Assembly (NCBI GenBank): GCA_007115705.1
Contig: QXEO01001565.1
Coordinates: forward strand, 2,414,230-2,478,229
Origin: Dactylis glomerata
Taxonomy: Eukaryota; Streptophyta; Magnoliopsida; Poales; Poaceae
Length of the DNA: 64,000 nucleotides
Direction of reading: 5' to 3'
Every line of letters starts with the position of its first letter. Position 1 is the stretch's first letter. The notes under the pieces are model-generated. The model was given only the letters and a program-made list of their open reading frames with translations, did no database searches and was not told the origin of the DNA. Of this stretch, positions 1 through 11,894 are shown one piece after another. The position numbers and the translations under genes are program-made.

Positions 1-316
1 CCATCTTAGTGGCCGGGACAAGGCGTGAGAGCCGGAGTCCCGTGATGATATTCCTATCAAGGCCGGAGAAAAGAGGGAGGTTAGTCTCTCCGGCATACCA
101 CTCTCCCCAAGGTTAGCAGAAATCAAAGATCTACCGAGCCAGTTAAAACAGGAAACAAATAAGGGTAAAAATTCTAAGGAAGAACACCTGTGAGCGCTGT
201 TAGCAATGCTAGTCGAATCCAGAGAGGAACTGCACTAGATCTATGCGGATATGGCTACCAATGAGAAGCTATGAAGAAGCATCAAAGAGGAAGAACAGAG
301 GGAGAGAGGAACTCAC

Positions 317-566
317 CGGAGTTTGGCCGACGGCGAAAGAACGACGACGGCGAGCGTACAGAAGAAGATCCAATCTCCCTGCAATGCTGCAGAGAGAAGA
401 GGCGGCGGCGGCGGCGTCGTCAATGGTGATGCCGTGCGTCGTCGGGCGTCGGCGCCGGAGTAGAGCGGGTCGTCGGCGGCGCTCCTTCTCTGTCCCTCGG
501 TCCGGCGGCGAAGCGCAAGGGGCAGGAGAGCAGAAGAGGAAGAAGGCACTGTGGCGGGGGTAAAAA
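317..566 (-). other. Probable 5' untranslated exon of an antisense gene, ending in a splice donor
   Basis: The minus strand from about 566 to 317 is GC- and CT-rich, contains no ATG, and ends with the donor context CCG|GTGAGT (intron starts at 316). This is the usual form of a grass 5' UTR exon followed by a leader intron. The coding part would lie left of the window, so the product is unknown. Open frames with non-ATG starts in this exon (about 78 codons) are not convincing as protein. The exon limits are inferred from the TATA box and the donor. Confidence 0.4.
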
Positions 567-588
567 GAGCAAGTTTACCCCCACCCCG

Positions 589-596
589 TATTTATA
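589..596 (-). promoter_or_regulatory. TATA box of an antisense promoter in element F
   Basis: On the minus strand the sequence reads TATAAATA, followed about 25-30 bases downstream by a pyrimidine-rich start region. It faces away from the LTR at 1030 and would drive transcription leftward, opposite to the element. Its position just inside the 3' LTR matches the antisense promoters at 22345 and 54888. Confidence 0.5.
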
Positions 597-1015
597 CCGA
601 AGAGGCAGGGTCGTGGGGATCGTGGGTAGTGTTCCACTCCCCCGACCGTTCCTGCAGAGAGTCGCCACGTGGCGGCACAGAGTGGGGCGGCGGTTCCGGT
701 AACCGTGCCATGACGCAATGATGGCAAGGAGTAACTGCACTGTGAACCGTCACATCGTGGGTGACCGTTCGAGGTGGCAGGACAGTTACAAGTTTCGATG
801 CAAAGCTGTCAGGCATGGCTTCTCGAGGAAGACTCGTCTATATGTCGGATTAACTGCCCGATGTATATGTTCCGTCCGGAATACCCTCGGGACCGGCCGG
901 AATAAGTTTTGGAACAGGAACAGAGGCCGGGATATAATCTGATCACCGGGACATAATGAAGAAAGGTATGTTGAACCTGTCGAGGCTCCACAGCTATGAC
1001 TGGGGAACCTCGGCA

Positions 1016-1029
1016 GCTTCGGGGACTAG
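1016..1029 (+). other. Polypurine tract of element F
   Basis: A GC-rich, mostly purine run ending GGGGACTAG abuts the TG of the LTR at 1030. This is where plus-strand DNA synthesis would be primed and it fixes the LTR start. Confidence 0.55.
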
Positions 1030-1957
1030 TGTCGGGGGGATAACCCCCGGTAGGGTCAAGAGACTAGAAAGACACAAAGTCTATGGTTGACTTATGCCGA
1101 GTTATCAAGAAAGGGCCTGGCCGGAATATAAGAGCATCGGCCAGGCCGGCATATGTGTGTATCCCGGCTAATACTTGGATATGCCGGTATAGCCGGAATA
1201 CTGGTATATGTGTGCCGGCATATACTTAGATATGCTGGCCTAACCATTTAGTGTGTTGTGCAGGAGCAGGGGAGGCCGGATTACCCGACCCTCGTAGGTC
1301 GTTGGTCCGGCATATATGTCCTGGGTATGGCCAACGGTCATATCCGGGATACTTAAGTCAACCAAGGTGTCACATCCCTACAATCAAGGAAGAAAACATC
1401 CAAGCATGGTAGCAGAGTAAGATGGCAGGGTGCACAGTGGAGGTTACCTACCCTCACTGTGCACAAGTACGAGCTCACCGCACAGAGGTAAGGCCACAGT
1501 TCAAGAGGTACAAGGTACAGGGATATGGCGTCCCATCGAGAGCAATCAGGGGCGAAGTCAAGGGTCTCTGCCATCGTCACCAGCTCCTGTTTGGAGTGTA
1601 GCCCGTGTCTGGTGGTCTTATATGACCGTTGTAACCCTGGCCACCACTATATAAGGTGGCATAGGGAGCCCTGGTAAAGGGTTGGTCACTCTGTGTTCCT
1701 ACACTTAGCTGTTCATCTTCCTTCTCTAGCAGAGAGCTTGGAAGCACCATTGTTGTGTACTACATCGACCCAAATATACAATCAGTAGAGCAGGAGTAGG
1801 GGTGTTATCTCCTTACGAGAGCCCCGAACCTGGGTAGATCAGTGTCTCTTTCTGTCGTGCTTTTTAGCTCGTTCCCCTCTCCCGAATCCTCCAGCAGCTA
1901 GTTCGGCCCCCATTTAAGCCATCCTATGGCATATGTTGTTTCACCACGACGACAACA
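1030..1957 (+). repeat. 3' LTR of Gypsy element F
   Basis: The LTR starts TGTCGGGGGGATAACCCCCG and ends ACAACA, giving TGT/ACA ends, and is about 928 bp long. A strong inverted repeat (CGGGGG, a 5-base loop, CCCCCG) lies right at the start. A TATATAAGG box at about 1645-1655 marks the U3 promoter. The segment 1140-1330 has repeated GCCGGCATAT-like units. The bases after it, CCACG (1958-1962), would be the target duplication, but the partner copy lies outside the window. Confidence 0.7.
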
Positions 1958-3139
1958 CCACGACGGGCTTCGGGTGGTCAAGGAGAGCTCGAATGCGTGG
2001 TCGGCGAGGCCAATTGTTTCCTGGCGTGGGTGAACGGCGTGGCTGGAGGCAGCGCGAGCGTCGGTGACCTTCGGCTTGCTCTGGAGAGCTTGATCTGCTG
2101 CAAGATTTGAACGAGGAGGGATATCAGAAGACGTGACAGATTACGGGGAAGAGATGGAGTCCGAAAGGAGGTGGCGGGATCACCTGCAGGCGTCGGAATC
2201 GTCGACGCACGGCCGCAGAACATGCGGACCTCCGATGAGGAATCGGAGCAGCCTGACGGCGCAATCCACAGCAGAGAGAAGGGGGAAAAGGAGAGGGGGA
2301 TGCGGGGGTCTTATAGGCGCGGGGGATGGGAAGAAACGGCAGGGGAGTTAATCGAATTGAAGAGGGGAGTAACGGTGGGCTCGGGAGTTACTCCGGCGTA
2401 ATCACCGGCTAGAGGAAGAAGAAGGTGTCGGTGCTGACACGCGGGCCCCTGCTGTCAGCGAGATGAGAGAAGGAGAAGGGTACCGATTCGGGTTTTTAAG
2501 ATGGGCCACGGACTCGTTTCGCTACTAGGCCGAAAATCGTCCCCGGGGTCCATTTCTATTTTTATTTCTTCTTTTCTCTTTTCTTTTCTGCTTTCTTTAT
2601 TTCTTCCATAATTTTTGCAAAGATACTTCAATTCAAACAAACTTCTTCCAGAGATTTTCAAAAGGGGTGCACATTATTCTAAATCAGTAATAAAACAAGT
2701 TTTCAAGTAAAAGGGGTATTTTCAATAAAACATTATGAATAAAGCAAGAGGGACTTGCTTGCATAAAACAAATTAGGAATAGGGTGGGAAATTATTCTTT
2801 TCAGAATTTGTGAAAATACTTAATATAGATAGTGTCTGAAATTATCTTTCAAACTTAATTTGAGAAAGAAATCTTTAGCAGATATAAACCTTTTAATAAA
2901 TACTCACTATGCTAAAAGCTTGCATAGGTTTTGATATAAAAGAAGGGAAAATAATATTTTGATACTTGATCTTTCCAAATAAGTTCTTCAAGAAGATAAT
3001 AGAAAGTTTAACATATTTTTCTAATAAAGCTTTCAAATAGACTCAAAAGTTTTTAAATCCTTGTGAAATTTCAATCATCTCGAGCAACACAAAGGCAAAA
3101 AATTTCCCCCAAAATGTGACAAAATCCTGGGTCGTTACA
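1958..3139 (-). repeat. Gypsy-type LTR on the minus strand, cut by element F
   Basis: Read on the minus strand the segment starts TGTAACGACCCAGG at 3139, a start common among grass Gypsy LTRs, followed by an AT-rich U3 and then a GC-rich part with a CCTATAAGACC box (about 2307-2318 on the plus strand). It would be the 5' LTR of a leftward element, with TACTT (3140-3144) as its target duplication in the Athila-like backbone. Element F interrupts it at 1957, so its inner end is not visible. The short open frames inside (about 70-80 codons) look like chance. Confidence 0.55.
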
Positions 3140-3340
3140 TACTTAGACCTTGTGAATAGAGTCACAACAAGGAAGATTATTGTATCCACCACAGGAATGA
3201 AGAAACCCGAATGTGGCACAAGGCTCTAGATGAGCTTGGTGAAAAGGTTTGTGAGCTTTATCCTTTTATTTGTGAACTTTAACATGAAACGGGTCATTTT
3301 AATTTTCAATGCTCAGGCCATAATAATGACCTTTCCCATC
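3140..3340 (+). mobile_element. Athila-like backbone element, fragment 1 of several
   Basis: This fragment reads directly into 14194 once the element at 3341-14188 and one CCATC copy are removed, so it is the same plus-strand Gypsy element. The frame is degenerate: a stop codon interrupts a Cys/His-rich stretch before the sequence continues into the long frame at 14194. It is probably from the region after gag. The 5' part of the element lies left of the window, behind the insertion at 3139. Confidence 0.6.
3336..3340. repeat. Target site duplication CCATC, left copy
   Basis: CCATC at 3336-3340 matches CCATC at 14189-14193 exactly and brackets the element at 3341-14188. Confidence 0.9.
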
Positions 3341-5631
3341 TGAAAGGACACGGATGTCGCCTAGAGGGGGGGTGAATAGGCGATTAAAACTTTTACGAAA
3401 GGCTTGTACAAATGCGGAAATAAACTAACGTTTAATTTGATAAGCTTACAAAACCTAATAAACTAGGCTCACCTATGTGTACCAACAACTTATGCTAAGC
3501 AAGACAAGTAGCAAGGTGATAGCAAGATATATAACTTCAAGCACGATGGCTATCACAAATGTAAAGTGCATAAGTAGTGGAGCTCGGATAAGAGTTACCA
3601 AGGTACGAAGGAGACGAAGATGTATCCCGAAGTTCACTTCCAAAGGAAGCTAGTCTCCGTTGGAGAGGTGTGGTGGCTTAATGCACTCCGAACGCCACAA
3701 AGGCCTCACCTTGAGATGTGGTATCACAATGCTCACCAAATGCCACAAAGGCTCACCTCAAGATGCGGAGGCACGCTACACACCAAACGCCACAAAGGCT
3801 CACCTTATTCTCCTCGCGCTCTCGCACAAAGCAAGATGCCACGATCCACTATGGGACACTTGAGGGTGGTCACCGAACCCGTACAAGCTTGGGGCAATCT
3901 CCACAACTTAATTAGAGGCTCCCAAGAATCACCACAAAGGCACCACAAAGGTTGGGGAATCTCCACAACTTAATTGGAGGCCCCAAGTATATGCCACAAA
4001 GGCCACTAAGCCGTCTAGGGTTCCAAGAACCCAAGAGTAATAAGCTCACAACTTCCACTTACCCGAATCTCCGAGGAGAACTCAAACCGATGCACCAAAT
4101 GCAATGGCAAGAGCACATAAAGTGCTCAAATCCTTCTCTCCCAAATTCTACCAAAGCAACAAATGCTATGGAGAAATATGAAAGGAAGAACAAAGGAAAT
4201 CCACAAAGAACTCCAAGATCTAGATCCAATAGGTTCCCCTCACTTAGAGGAGAATTTGATTGGTGGAAAGATAGATCTAGATCTCCTCTCTCTTTTCCCT
4301 CAAGAAGATGCAAGAATCATTGGAGGGATTGAGAGATAGCAAGCTTGAGAAGGTCAACAATGGAGGAGAGAACTTGCAAGGATGGTTGGGGATCCATTGG
4401 GGAAGAAGACCCCCTTAAATAGGTCCCCCAAAATCCAACCGTTATGCCCAGAAATCGTTCGGGCCGGAGTCTCCGCCCCTGGGCCGGAGTCTCCGGTGCC
4501 CCGGGGTCATTCGGGGGCCTTAGGACGGACGATTCAGGTGCCAGGCCGGAGTTGGGCCGGAGACTTTGCGTCTCAGGCCGGAGACTCCGGCCACCCAAAA
4601 ACTGGCAGCAACACCAACACGAAAATGACCATAACTTGAGCATCCGGACTCCGTTTTTGATGATCTTGAGCTCGTTGGAATCACAACAACGAGCTCTATA
4701 AGTATATGCATAGAAACATCATAGTCCAACAAGGGAGGATAAAACCAAATGATGAGAGGTTTGACCTCTCTTCAAAGACAAACCGGTAAAACCTCCAAAC
4801 ACCAAAAACTCAATAAGTGTTTCATGCAAAATCCGTTTTTGATGAGCTAGAGCTTGTCATGGAAATAACCACAAGCTCTAGAACCTCACATGGATAAAAG
4901 CCAAATAAGAACCAAGAAAGATGATGCCAAGAATGCAAATGTTTAAACTCTCTCCGAACGATACGACTAAGTTACTCACTCGAGAGCCCCTCTTGTTAGT
5001 ACGGCTACCGATCCTATAACCCGGTCTCACAACTAACACTATGAGACCGGTAAGAAAGAAACCCTATCAAGAACATACCTTTTCTTTGCGCATTCCACTT
5101 GAGCTAGATTATGACCGTCTTGTCTTCCTCAAGTTGGAACACCTTTCTTGATCTTGATTGCTTGGTGAAGTCTTGCGAATTGCTCCCCCATACACACTAT
5201 GGGAAAGACTCTCTTTAAGCATATCTTCACATATCCATGATCACAATATATGTGGCAAGCTTCAAGCATATGATCTCTTCTAGATTCCATCTTGAACTTG
5301 CGCTTCGGCTTGATCAATTCTTGAATCAACTCTTCTTTATCCACAATGATGGTGTCTTGAAGATTCACATGAGATCTCACTCAATCTTATTCTTCAAGAC
5401 ACACTTGATATAGGCTCAACTCTCTTATGACCGACTTTAGATCACTCCTTGAATAACACCTTGGTCATCACAAAACCTTCTTTATTTCCATCTTCATACA
5501 ACCTTGAAACCAACAAATGGTTCAAGCATTGTCTATGGACAAGTCCTACAAATATAACTCAATGCAACCATTAGTCCATAGGGATTGTCATTAATTACCA
5601 AAACCACACATGGGGGTACCATGCTCTTTCA
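3341..5631 (-). repeat. 3' LTR of the gag-only Sirevirus-like element
   Basis: On the plus strand it runs TGAAAGGACACGG to ATGCTCTTTCA (2291 bp) and pairs with 11895-14188. It contains CCGGAGTCTCCGG-type palindromes at about 4458-4596 and an ATTTAAGG TATA-like box on the minus strand at about 4413-4422. Between them is a block of degenerate CCACAAAGG repeats (about 3690-4010). Many short frames in the LTR occur in both copies only because the LTRs are duplicates. Confidence 0.9.
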
Positions 5632-5648
5632 ATCTCCCCCATTTTGGT
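5632..5648 (-). other. Polypurine tract of the gag-only element
   Basis: On the minus strand the sequence AAAATGGGGGAGAT directly precedes the LTR. It has the same form as the tract of the full Sirevirus at 44479-44491. Confidence 0.8.
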
Positions 5649-8600
5649 AATTGATGACAATATCTTTGAGAGGGTTTATATAATGAATTTAAAGAACCAA
5701 AATGGTTGCACTAACATCAAATACTACAAAAGTATGTGATGTTAGTAGAATCACCATATATAGAGCAAACTCCCCCACAATCTATGCACGTGTGAATGAT
5801 CTTGATTTCATTGCATATATTGCCAACCAAGGTTGTTGGTGGAGTTTCCTCTATATACTCAACCATGCAAGGCATGAAAGGCAAATGCTTAAGAACAAAA
5901 CCAAGGCATAAAACCCAATTCCCTTTAAGCCCTCGAAACTTCTCCCCCATTGGCACCAATTGCCGAAATGGGCAGAAAAACTTAGAAGGCCAATATAGTG
6001 AGAGTTCCTCCATAATGTGTGCATAAACCAAAAGTATAATTGAAAACATATGCACATATCCAAATATGAAAACTCAGAGGAAATCATCCTATATTGAGGA
6101 TCAAAGATTGCACATAAAATAAGATCACATGGTGGATAAACTTCAACAAATGAAGAGAGCAATCAATCGATCCAAAGAACAAATTGAATAAAGATATTAT
6201 GATAAGACCAAAAGGGTGCTCTAAATAATATGAGGAAGCTCCCCAAGGTTTGTGCACAAAATATTCTATTTGAATTAAAGTATAAGGTGCACAAACATGG
6301 AATCATCACTCCCTCAATATTATTCAAAACAAAATGATACCAAGTGAAGTCAAATACTATGATAACCGCAAAATGGTGCTTTAAATGAAATGAGGAAGCT
6401 CCCCAAGGTACGTGCAAAAAATGGAATGTTTACATTTGAATACAATTTGCACAACATGGAATCCTCACTCCCTCAATAACATTTAAAAAGCAACCATTTG
6501 CAAGAGATCATAGAGAAGAAATTAAGATTAACACTTGCATCAAACAAATGGTTGAGCAACAAGCAAGGGACAACATATTAAAAGGCTCAACCAAAGGAAT
6601 GTGTGATATGAATGACAAAGCATATTATAAGACTAATACAAGGATAAGCATAGAGCATCCACATAGTCTTCAATGAATGATATTGCTTAGCATTCCATCC
6701 GAACACATAAGGTTCAAATAAGATATCAAATAATGAGATATCATCTCTCATGTGTATAAGTTTCTAAGTAGACAATATCACAAAGATAATTATCACAAAG
6801 AAATATGTACACACAAAATAGATACTAAGAATAGAACATGATATCCAAAATGAAGTCATGCAATATACCAATGAGAATTTTGCTTTTAAAGCATGGCCAA
6901 AGGCTTAATTTATCTTATTGTATATTGATGAACTTCAACCACAAACATGTCAAAGACATCACAAATATCAACAAGGGAAAGAAGATAGTTGGGATGCTTT
7001 GAGAAAAGCAACAAGTATCACAAAGAGGGATACCAAAAGAAAGTACTAAATTTACACTTTCAACCATATTGCACATGTGAGAAACTTGAGGAATTGATAT
7101 GCAATAAAATTGCTATATTGACATATATGGGATATGAGAATCATGAGCATGATTTTATATGTTCCCAATAATATGCACTCATCTCAAATTACTCACAATT
7201 GCAATAAAGAGGTTTCATTAAGACCTTTGCAAGAAGCACAACATTTGCAAATAAAGATATTCCATGCCATGAAACAACCTACACAAGGTTGGATACTAGA
7301 AAAGTATGCATGAAGAAGATACTTGTTACCGAGATATCAATGGTAGGATCTAGTAGATAGGAGTCCTTCAATAATCCTAGCTTGCCTCAAATTATAATTT
7401 AGTCACCACTTCATCCTTATTATTGAGACAAGCACCAATATATCTCCATGTACCTAAAAACAAAGTTCAAGTACAAGATGGTCCCCAAACTCATTGGGTC
7501 CAAAGTAGTTAGAGAAACTACAATATATAGGACAAACTCCACATAAATATGTGCATATAGATATGAACTTGAATTTCATGCACAACTTAGCCAATTTAGG
7601 ATTTGATAGAGTTTTGCCTATATATTGGATCAACGAAAGCAAAGAATGCCATAAAATATACATTTAGTAAGAATGCATGCACAATACTTTCAAGAGCCAA
7701 AGCGAGATACAATTTGAACAAAACACCAAGAAGACCAAGAAGTCACACAAAGGTGTGAAAACTAAAAGTTGTCTAAACTATATCAAAGAATCCAATCAAC
7801 ACAAGATTGGTTCCAAAGTTCAACAAGTGAACAAATCAAAAGCCAATGAGCATAAAATCACTAAAAGACACATGCTCAAAGACATATCTCATTTTAAGAG
7901 TGAAAACAAATTACAAGGAATGAGATAAGCAACTCCCAAAGAGAGTAAGGTTTGAACAACAAATCAAACTCTCCACACTTTTTATGATGGCACACTAAGT
8001 ACCAAAAAGAAAAGATTTGTCTTCCAACAATAATCAAAACCAATTGAAATAAGCACAAGAGTGTGTTATAACAAATATAGGAGAGCTCCCCCAAGATTAG
8101 TGCATTATTTATGATTTTGCATTTGGATACAAAATGCACACAAATGGGATCATCACATCTACCTACATAGAAATAACACAAAATAAGTTCAACAAAATCA
8201 AATGGAATCACAAGAGTCAAGAAAGACAATGGGAGTTAAAGCAAATACATTTCTTGGCGAGAGATAAGGCAATTAAAAGCAATAGCCAAAGTAAAGATGA
8301 TCAATATAAAAATACCACATGATAGATTACCAATTTTCCAAGGAGAAGAGGTATATGGAGTTATTTCCGGTGGTAGTTTACACATAAATCCAAGATCATC
8401 TTCACAACAAATGAGCATATGAAAAAGGATAAGAATTAAGCACCATGCCAAACAAAGATATTCTTGATAGACTCAAATAGTTAAACAATCACGCAAAGCA
8501 ATGATTAGGATAGCTTGAAGCAAATGGTTTTTCAACTTTGATGTAGTATTCCACATTTTAGGAAAACCCTATCAAGAAAGTATCTCACAAACAAGATCCA

Positions 8601-9476
8601 AAACAAGAGCAATAAAACAATTTGGCAAATTGGAACTTGTTCGAGAAAACATGCCACATAGAAGCAAGATAATTTACAATATCAACACTAAGTGACACAA
8701 CCTCAAATATACACATTTCATGGATTTGTAATATGCACAAAGCACAATACTCCCCCATAATGTGATAAAACCAATTTTCAAATAAGTTGTTAAAGTCAAT
8801 TTCCATAGGGCCCGAAAATTCCGAGGGGGACCGGAGTCTCCGGGGTTGAACCACCAGAGTCTCCGGAGTAGAACCACCGGAGTCTCCGGGGTAGAACCAA
8901 CGGAGTCTCCAAACCTAGAAAATTAAACTTTACCAATAAGAGGCAAATAGAATCCAACAAGATGATTAATGGACATTATAGAATTTGAATTTCTCATGAA
9001 AATGACATACCACATAGAGACTAGATAATCTTTAAATATCAACACTAAGTGGTATTCCTCATGTACACACATTTTTAGGATTGTGAAGTGCCAAAGCATA
9101 TCACTCCCCCAAAATAGGATGGTCCATTAATCACTCCCAAGAGCCAAGAAGATAGATCAAGATGCAATAGGTTCAACAGTAACAACCGTACATGGTGTGC
9201 AACCAACATGCACATAATTGATTACTCAAATTAAAGCAAGTAGGGAGCACAACATATACAAAAACATGCAAGATACAAAACCAAACACATGCAAAGGGGC
9301 GAGTAACTTTCAATGTAGATAAGTTGAATACATGTTACCGCAAGGAGGAACAATGGATATATGATAGAAATAAGATAATCCAATTGACTTGACTTGAGAC
9401 AATATAATTAATGAAGATCCCTTAATTCTTCATGATATAGCCAAGTCTCCAATGCCCTCCATTAGACACCTATTGA
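5632..9476 (-). other. Long non-coding internal region replacing pol
   Basis: This is 3.8 kb of AT-rich sequence where an autonomous Copia element would have integrase, reverse transcriptase and RNase H. None of their motifs (HHCC, D-D-E, YVDD) appears on either strand, and open frames are short. CTCCCCC-type runs (polypurine on the element's sense strand) recur at about 5768, 5941, 6239, 6400, 8085, 8750 and 9103. A cluster of CCGGAGTCTCCGG-like palindromes lies at about 8826-8912. The region may be filler of non-pol origin kept to give a packageable length. Confidence 0.7.
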
Positions 9477-11840
9477 TCAAGTTTTGGCTTGTTGGTCCCC
9501 AACCAAGTTGGGTCCTAAGAGGTTAGTCACAATAGGTTTGGCAACCCAAATGGTTCTTTTCTTGACACCACTTTGAGTACCAACAAATTTGGCAAACACA
9601 TTTCTAACCTTATCCTTGCAAAGTGAATAAGCGTCATTGATTATGATATGGTTGGATGAGTTACCAATAGAGCAAGTAGAAGAAAGGTGACCCTTCTCAC
9701 GGCATATGTAGCAAGATCTTATCTTTCCTTTCTTCTCATTTGATTTCTCCACAATGGGAGCATTGGGTTGATTCTTCTTAGGATGAATCTTTTCTTCATC
9801 TTGAGGAAGGACTTGAGTTTGAGCTTGAGGCCGCTTCCCTTGTTGCTTCTCACTTAGATGCTTCTTCTTCAATGGGCAAGACCTAACATGATGCCCTTCA
9901 ATTTTGCACTTGAAGCAAACAATCTTGGTCGGATCCTTGACTTGCTCTTGGCCCTTCTTCTTCTTGAAGAGTTTGGACTTCTTCTTATTGTTGGAGATAA
10001 ATCCAAGTCCACTCTTGTCATTGGGGGATTTTTGTGCACTCAACATCTTATCAAGTTTGGACTTCCCTTCATGACTTTTTACCAAGTCTTTCTTCAACAA
10101 AGTGACTTGGGCCTCGAGCTCTTTAATTTCCTCTACATGGTTAGTTACAACACAAGTACTAGAGGAAGTAGAAGCTATATTGTTAGAGCAACAAGGCAAG
10201 GAGAGTAATTCATCACAAGATGTAGCAATAGTATGAGTGGATGAATTACAAGGACTAGCACATGGCAATATAGCATTTTGGGAAGTAGTGCTAGTGACCA
10301 CATGAGGTTCATAAGATGTTACCTTTGTAGACATATCCTCATAAGCTAACTTTACGCGAGCATAGGACACTAGAAGATCCTCATTAGAGCTAGATATCTT
10401 TTCATGACTTTCTTCCAATATCCCATACTTGCTTGTTAGCAACTCAAGTTGAGCCCTTAGCTCAACATTCTCCTTCAAGATAGATGCCTCACAAGAAGTA
10501 GAGTTAGTAGCACAAGCATCATGATTAACCAAAAGAGGAGAAGACAACTTGGAATACTCTTTTAAATAAGAAGCTTTTAGTTGCTCATGTGACTCGGTGA
10601 GTTTGGTGAGCACACCCTCAATGTCCCTAGAGCCATTTTTGAGGTGCTCAAGATCCTCAAGAAGTTTAGCATTAACAAAAACAAGCTTATCATTTTTTAA
10701 TTTTAAATCATTTGCCACCTCAAGAGCTCTATCATGGGTTTCCTTTACTCTAGACAATTCTAGAGCAAAATTCTCCTCAAGAGCTTCGTTGGTGCATTGT
10801 TCTTTTAAAAGAGTCTTTTTAAAATCATTGGCAAGACTATGAAGATTCTCAATAGTTTCTTCTTGCTCTTCGTCATGAGATTGAAGCTCAACAATAATTT
10901 TCTGGCTCTCAATAGCAGCAACCAAAATATGAACGAAGTTAGAGCAAGCAATTTTGTTCTTACCAATAGCATGAAAGACTATTTCTCCCTACTTTTTTAA
11001 AGAGGCAACATAATCATCCTCTTCTTCATGATCACTAGATATAGTGGGTTCCAAAGAAGGAGTTACCTTTGAATCCCTAGCCATAAGACATATGTGGGAA
11101 CAGAGAGATGATGATGAGGATGAATTACTTGAAGCTCCAATCAAAACTTTGTCTTGGCCAATAGAATCTCCGGTTTCCTCTACATTGTTAGCCACACAAA
11201 GACTAGAGGAAGTAGAGGCATTTTTATCATGGCCACTAGACAGAGCAAGCATATCATCATGAGATTTATTTAAGCAACGTACACATGATATGCAAGGACT
11301 AACACAAGCATGTAAAGCATTTATGGTGCTAGAAGTGTTAAAGTCCAAAGATGAAGCATTGCAATGAGATCGAGATGAATGATTATCAAAAGTAAGCTCA
11401 CTATCAACATTGCAATTTCCATCACCACTCACCATGTCATTACCTTATGTCTTGCCACACATCGGTGAAGTGGAAGAAAGTTCATCACGGCCGGAAGTGG
11501 AAGGAATACACTCATCCTCAATAAACTTGGACACATCATATTTTTCTTGAAGCTTTGTCCATAACTCATGAGCATTACGAAAAGGCATAATGGACATCAC
11601 AACTACAATGCTCACAACATTGGATAAGACATTAATAGCTTGAGCATTGAGATAAGAGTTCTTCTCATCCTCTAAAGATAGATTTGTGGGATCCTTAGGA
11701 GGAGAAAAACCCATATCTACAATTCGCTCTATATTTGGGTCCATGACCCGAAAATGATTAAGCATGCGAATTCTCCAAGTATCATAATTTGTGCCATCGA
11801 ATATAAAAGTGTCATTGTGCACTAATCCCCTAGCCGACAT
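9477..11840 (-). pseudogene. Sirevirus-type gag, interrupted by two stop codons
   Basis: One frame runs from the ATG at 11840 to 9477 with stops at 11445-11447 (TAA) and 10989-10991 (TAG). The N-terminal 115 codons resemble the gag (UBN2-like) domain of Copia elements (FDGTNYDTWRIRM, then ELWTKLQEKYD). The usual rest of that domain seems deleted and replaced by Ser-rich sequence. A long coiled coil follows (about 10920-10060 in plus coordinates). Two CCHC zinc knuckles sit near the C-terminus (CFKCKIEGHHVRSC and CYICREKGHLSSTC). Gag packages RNA and forms the virus-like particle. No pol frame follows, and the stops make this copy inactive unless read through. Confidence 0.85.
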
Positions 11841-11880
11841 CTTTGCTCTCAAGGCAGTGAAGCCTAAAATGAGAGACCTA

Positions 11881-11892
11881 GCTCTGATACCA
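11881..11892 (-). other. Primer binding site, initiator Met tRNA type
   Basis: The minus strand reads TGGTATCAGAGC two bases inside the 5' LTR. This is the standard plant Copia primer site complementary to the 3' end of initiator methionine tRNA. Confidence 0.92.
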
Positions 11893-11894
11893 AT

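Larger units (their letters stand above)
1..1029 (+). mobile_element. 3' internal end of a Gypsy LTR element (element F)
   Basis: This stretch lies directly upstream of a plus-strand LTR and ends in a purine-rich tract, so it is the 3' internal part of a Gypsy-type element whose rest lies left of the window. I see no sense-strand gag or pol here. Instead it holds a promoter and a first exon on the minus strand, described separately. A short GGC repeat lies at about 401-415. The lineage is not provable from this piece, but an antisense gene next to the 3' LTR matches the Tat-lineage elements elsewhere in the window. Confidence 0.65.

Noticed and set aside
243..563. A 106-codon Arg-rich plus-strand frame near the window start
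   Set aside because: It is the complement of the probable antisense 5' UTR exon and is low complexity.
1030..1957. Possibility of a CRISPR or tandem array because of repeated GCCGGCATAT units
   Set aside because: The units are irregular in spacing and sequence, sit in an LTR and the DNA is from a plant.
3620..4332. Several frames of 60-126 codons that also occur at 12217-12763
   Set aside because: They recur only because both LTRs of one element contain the same sequence. The CCACAAAGG-type degenerate repeats keep several frames open.
5632..9476. Search for a miniature inverted-repeat element or host gene fragment in the AT-rich region
   Set aside because: I saw no terminal inverted repeats with TA or TAA duplications and no exon-like structure.
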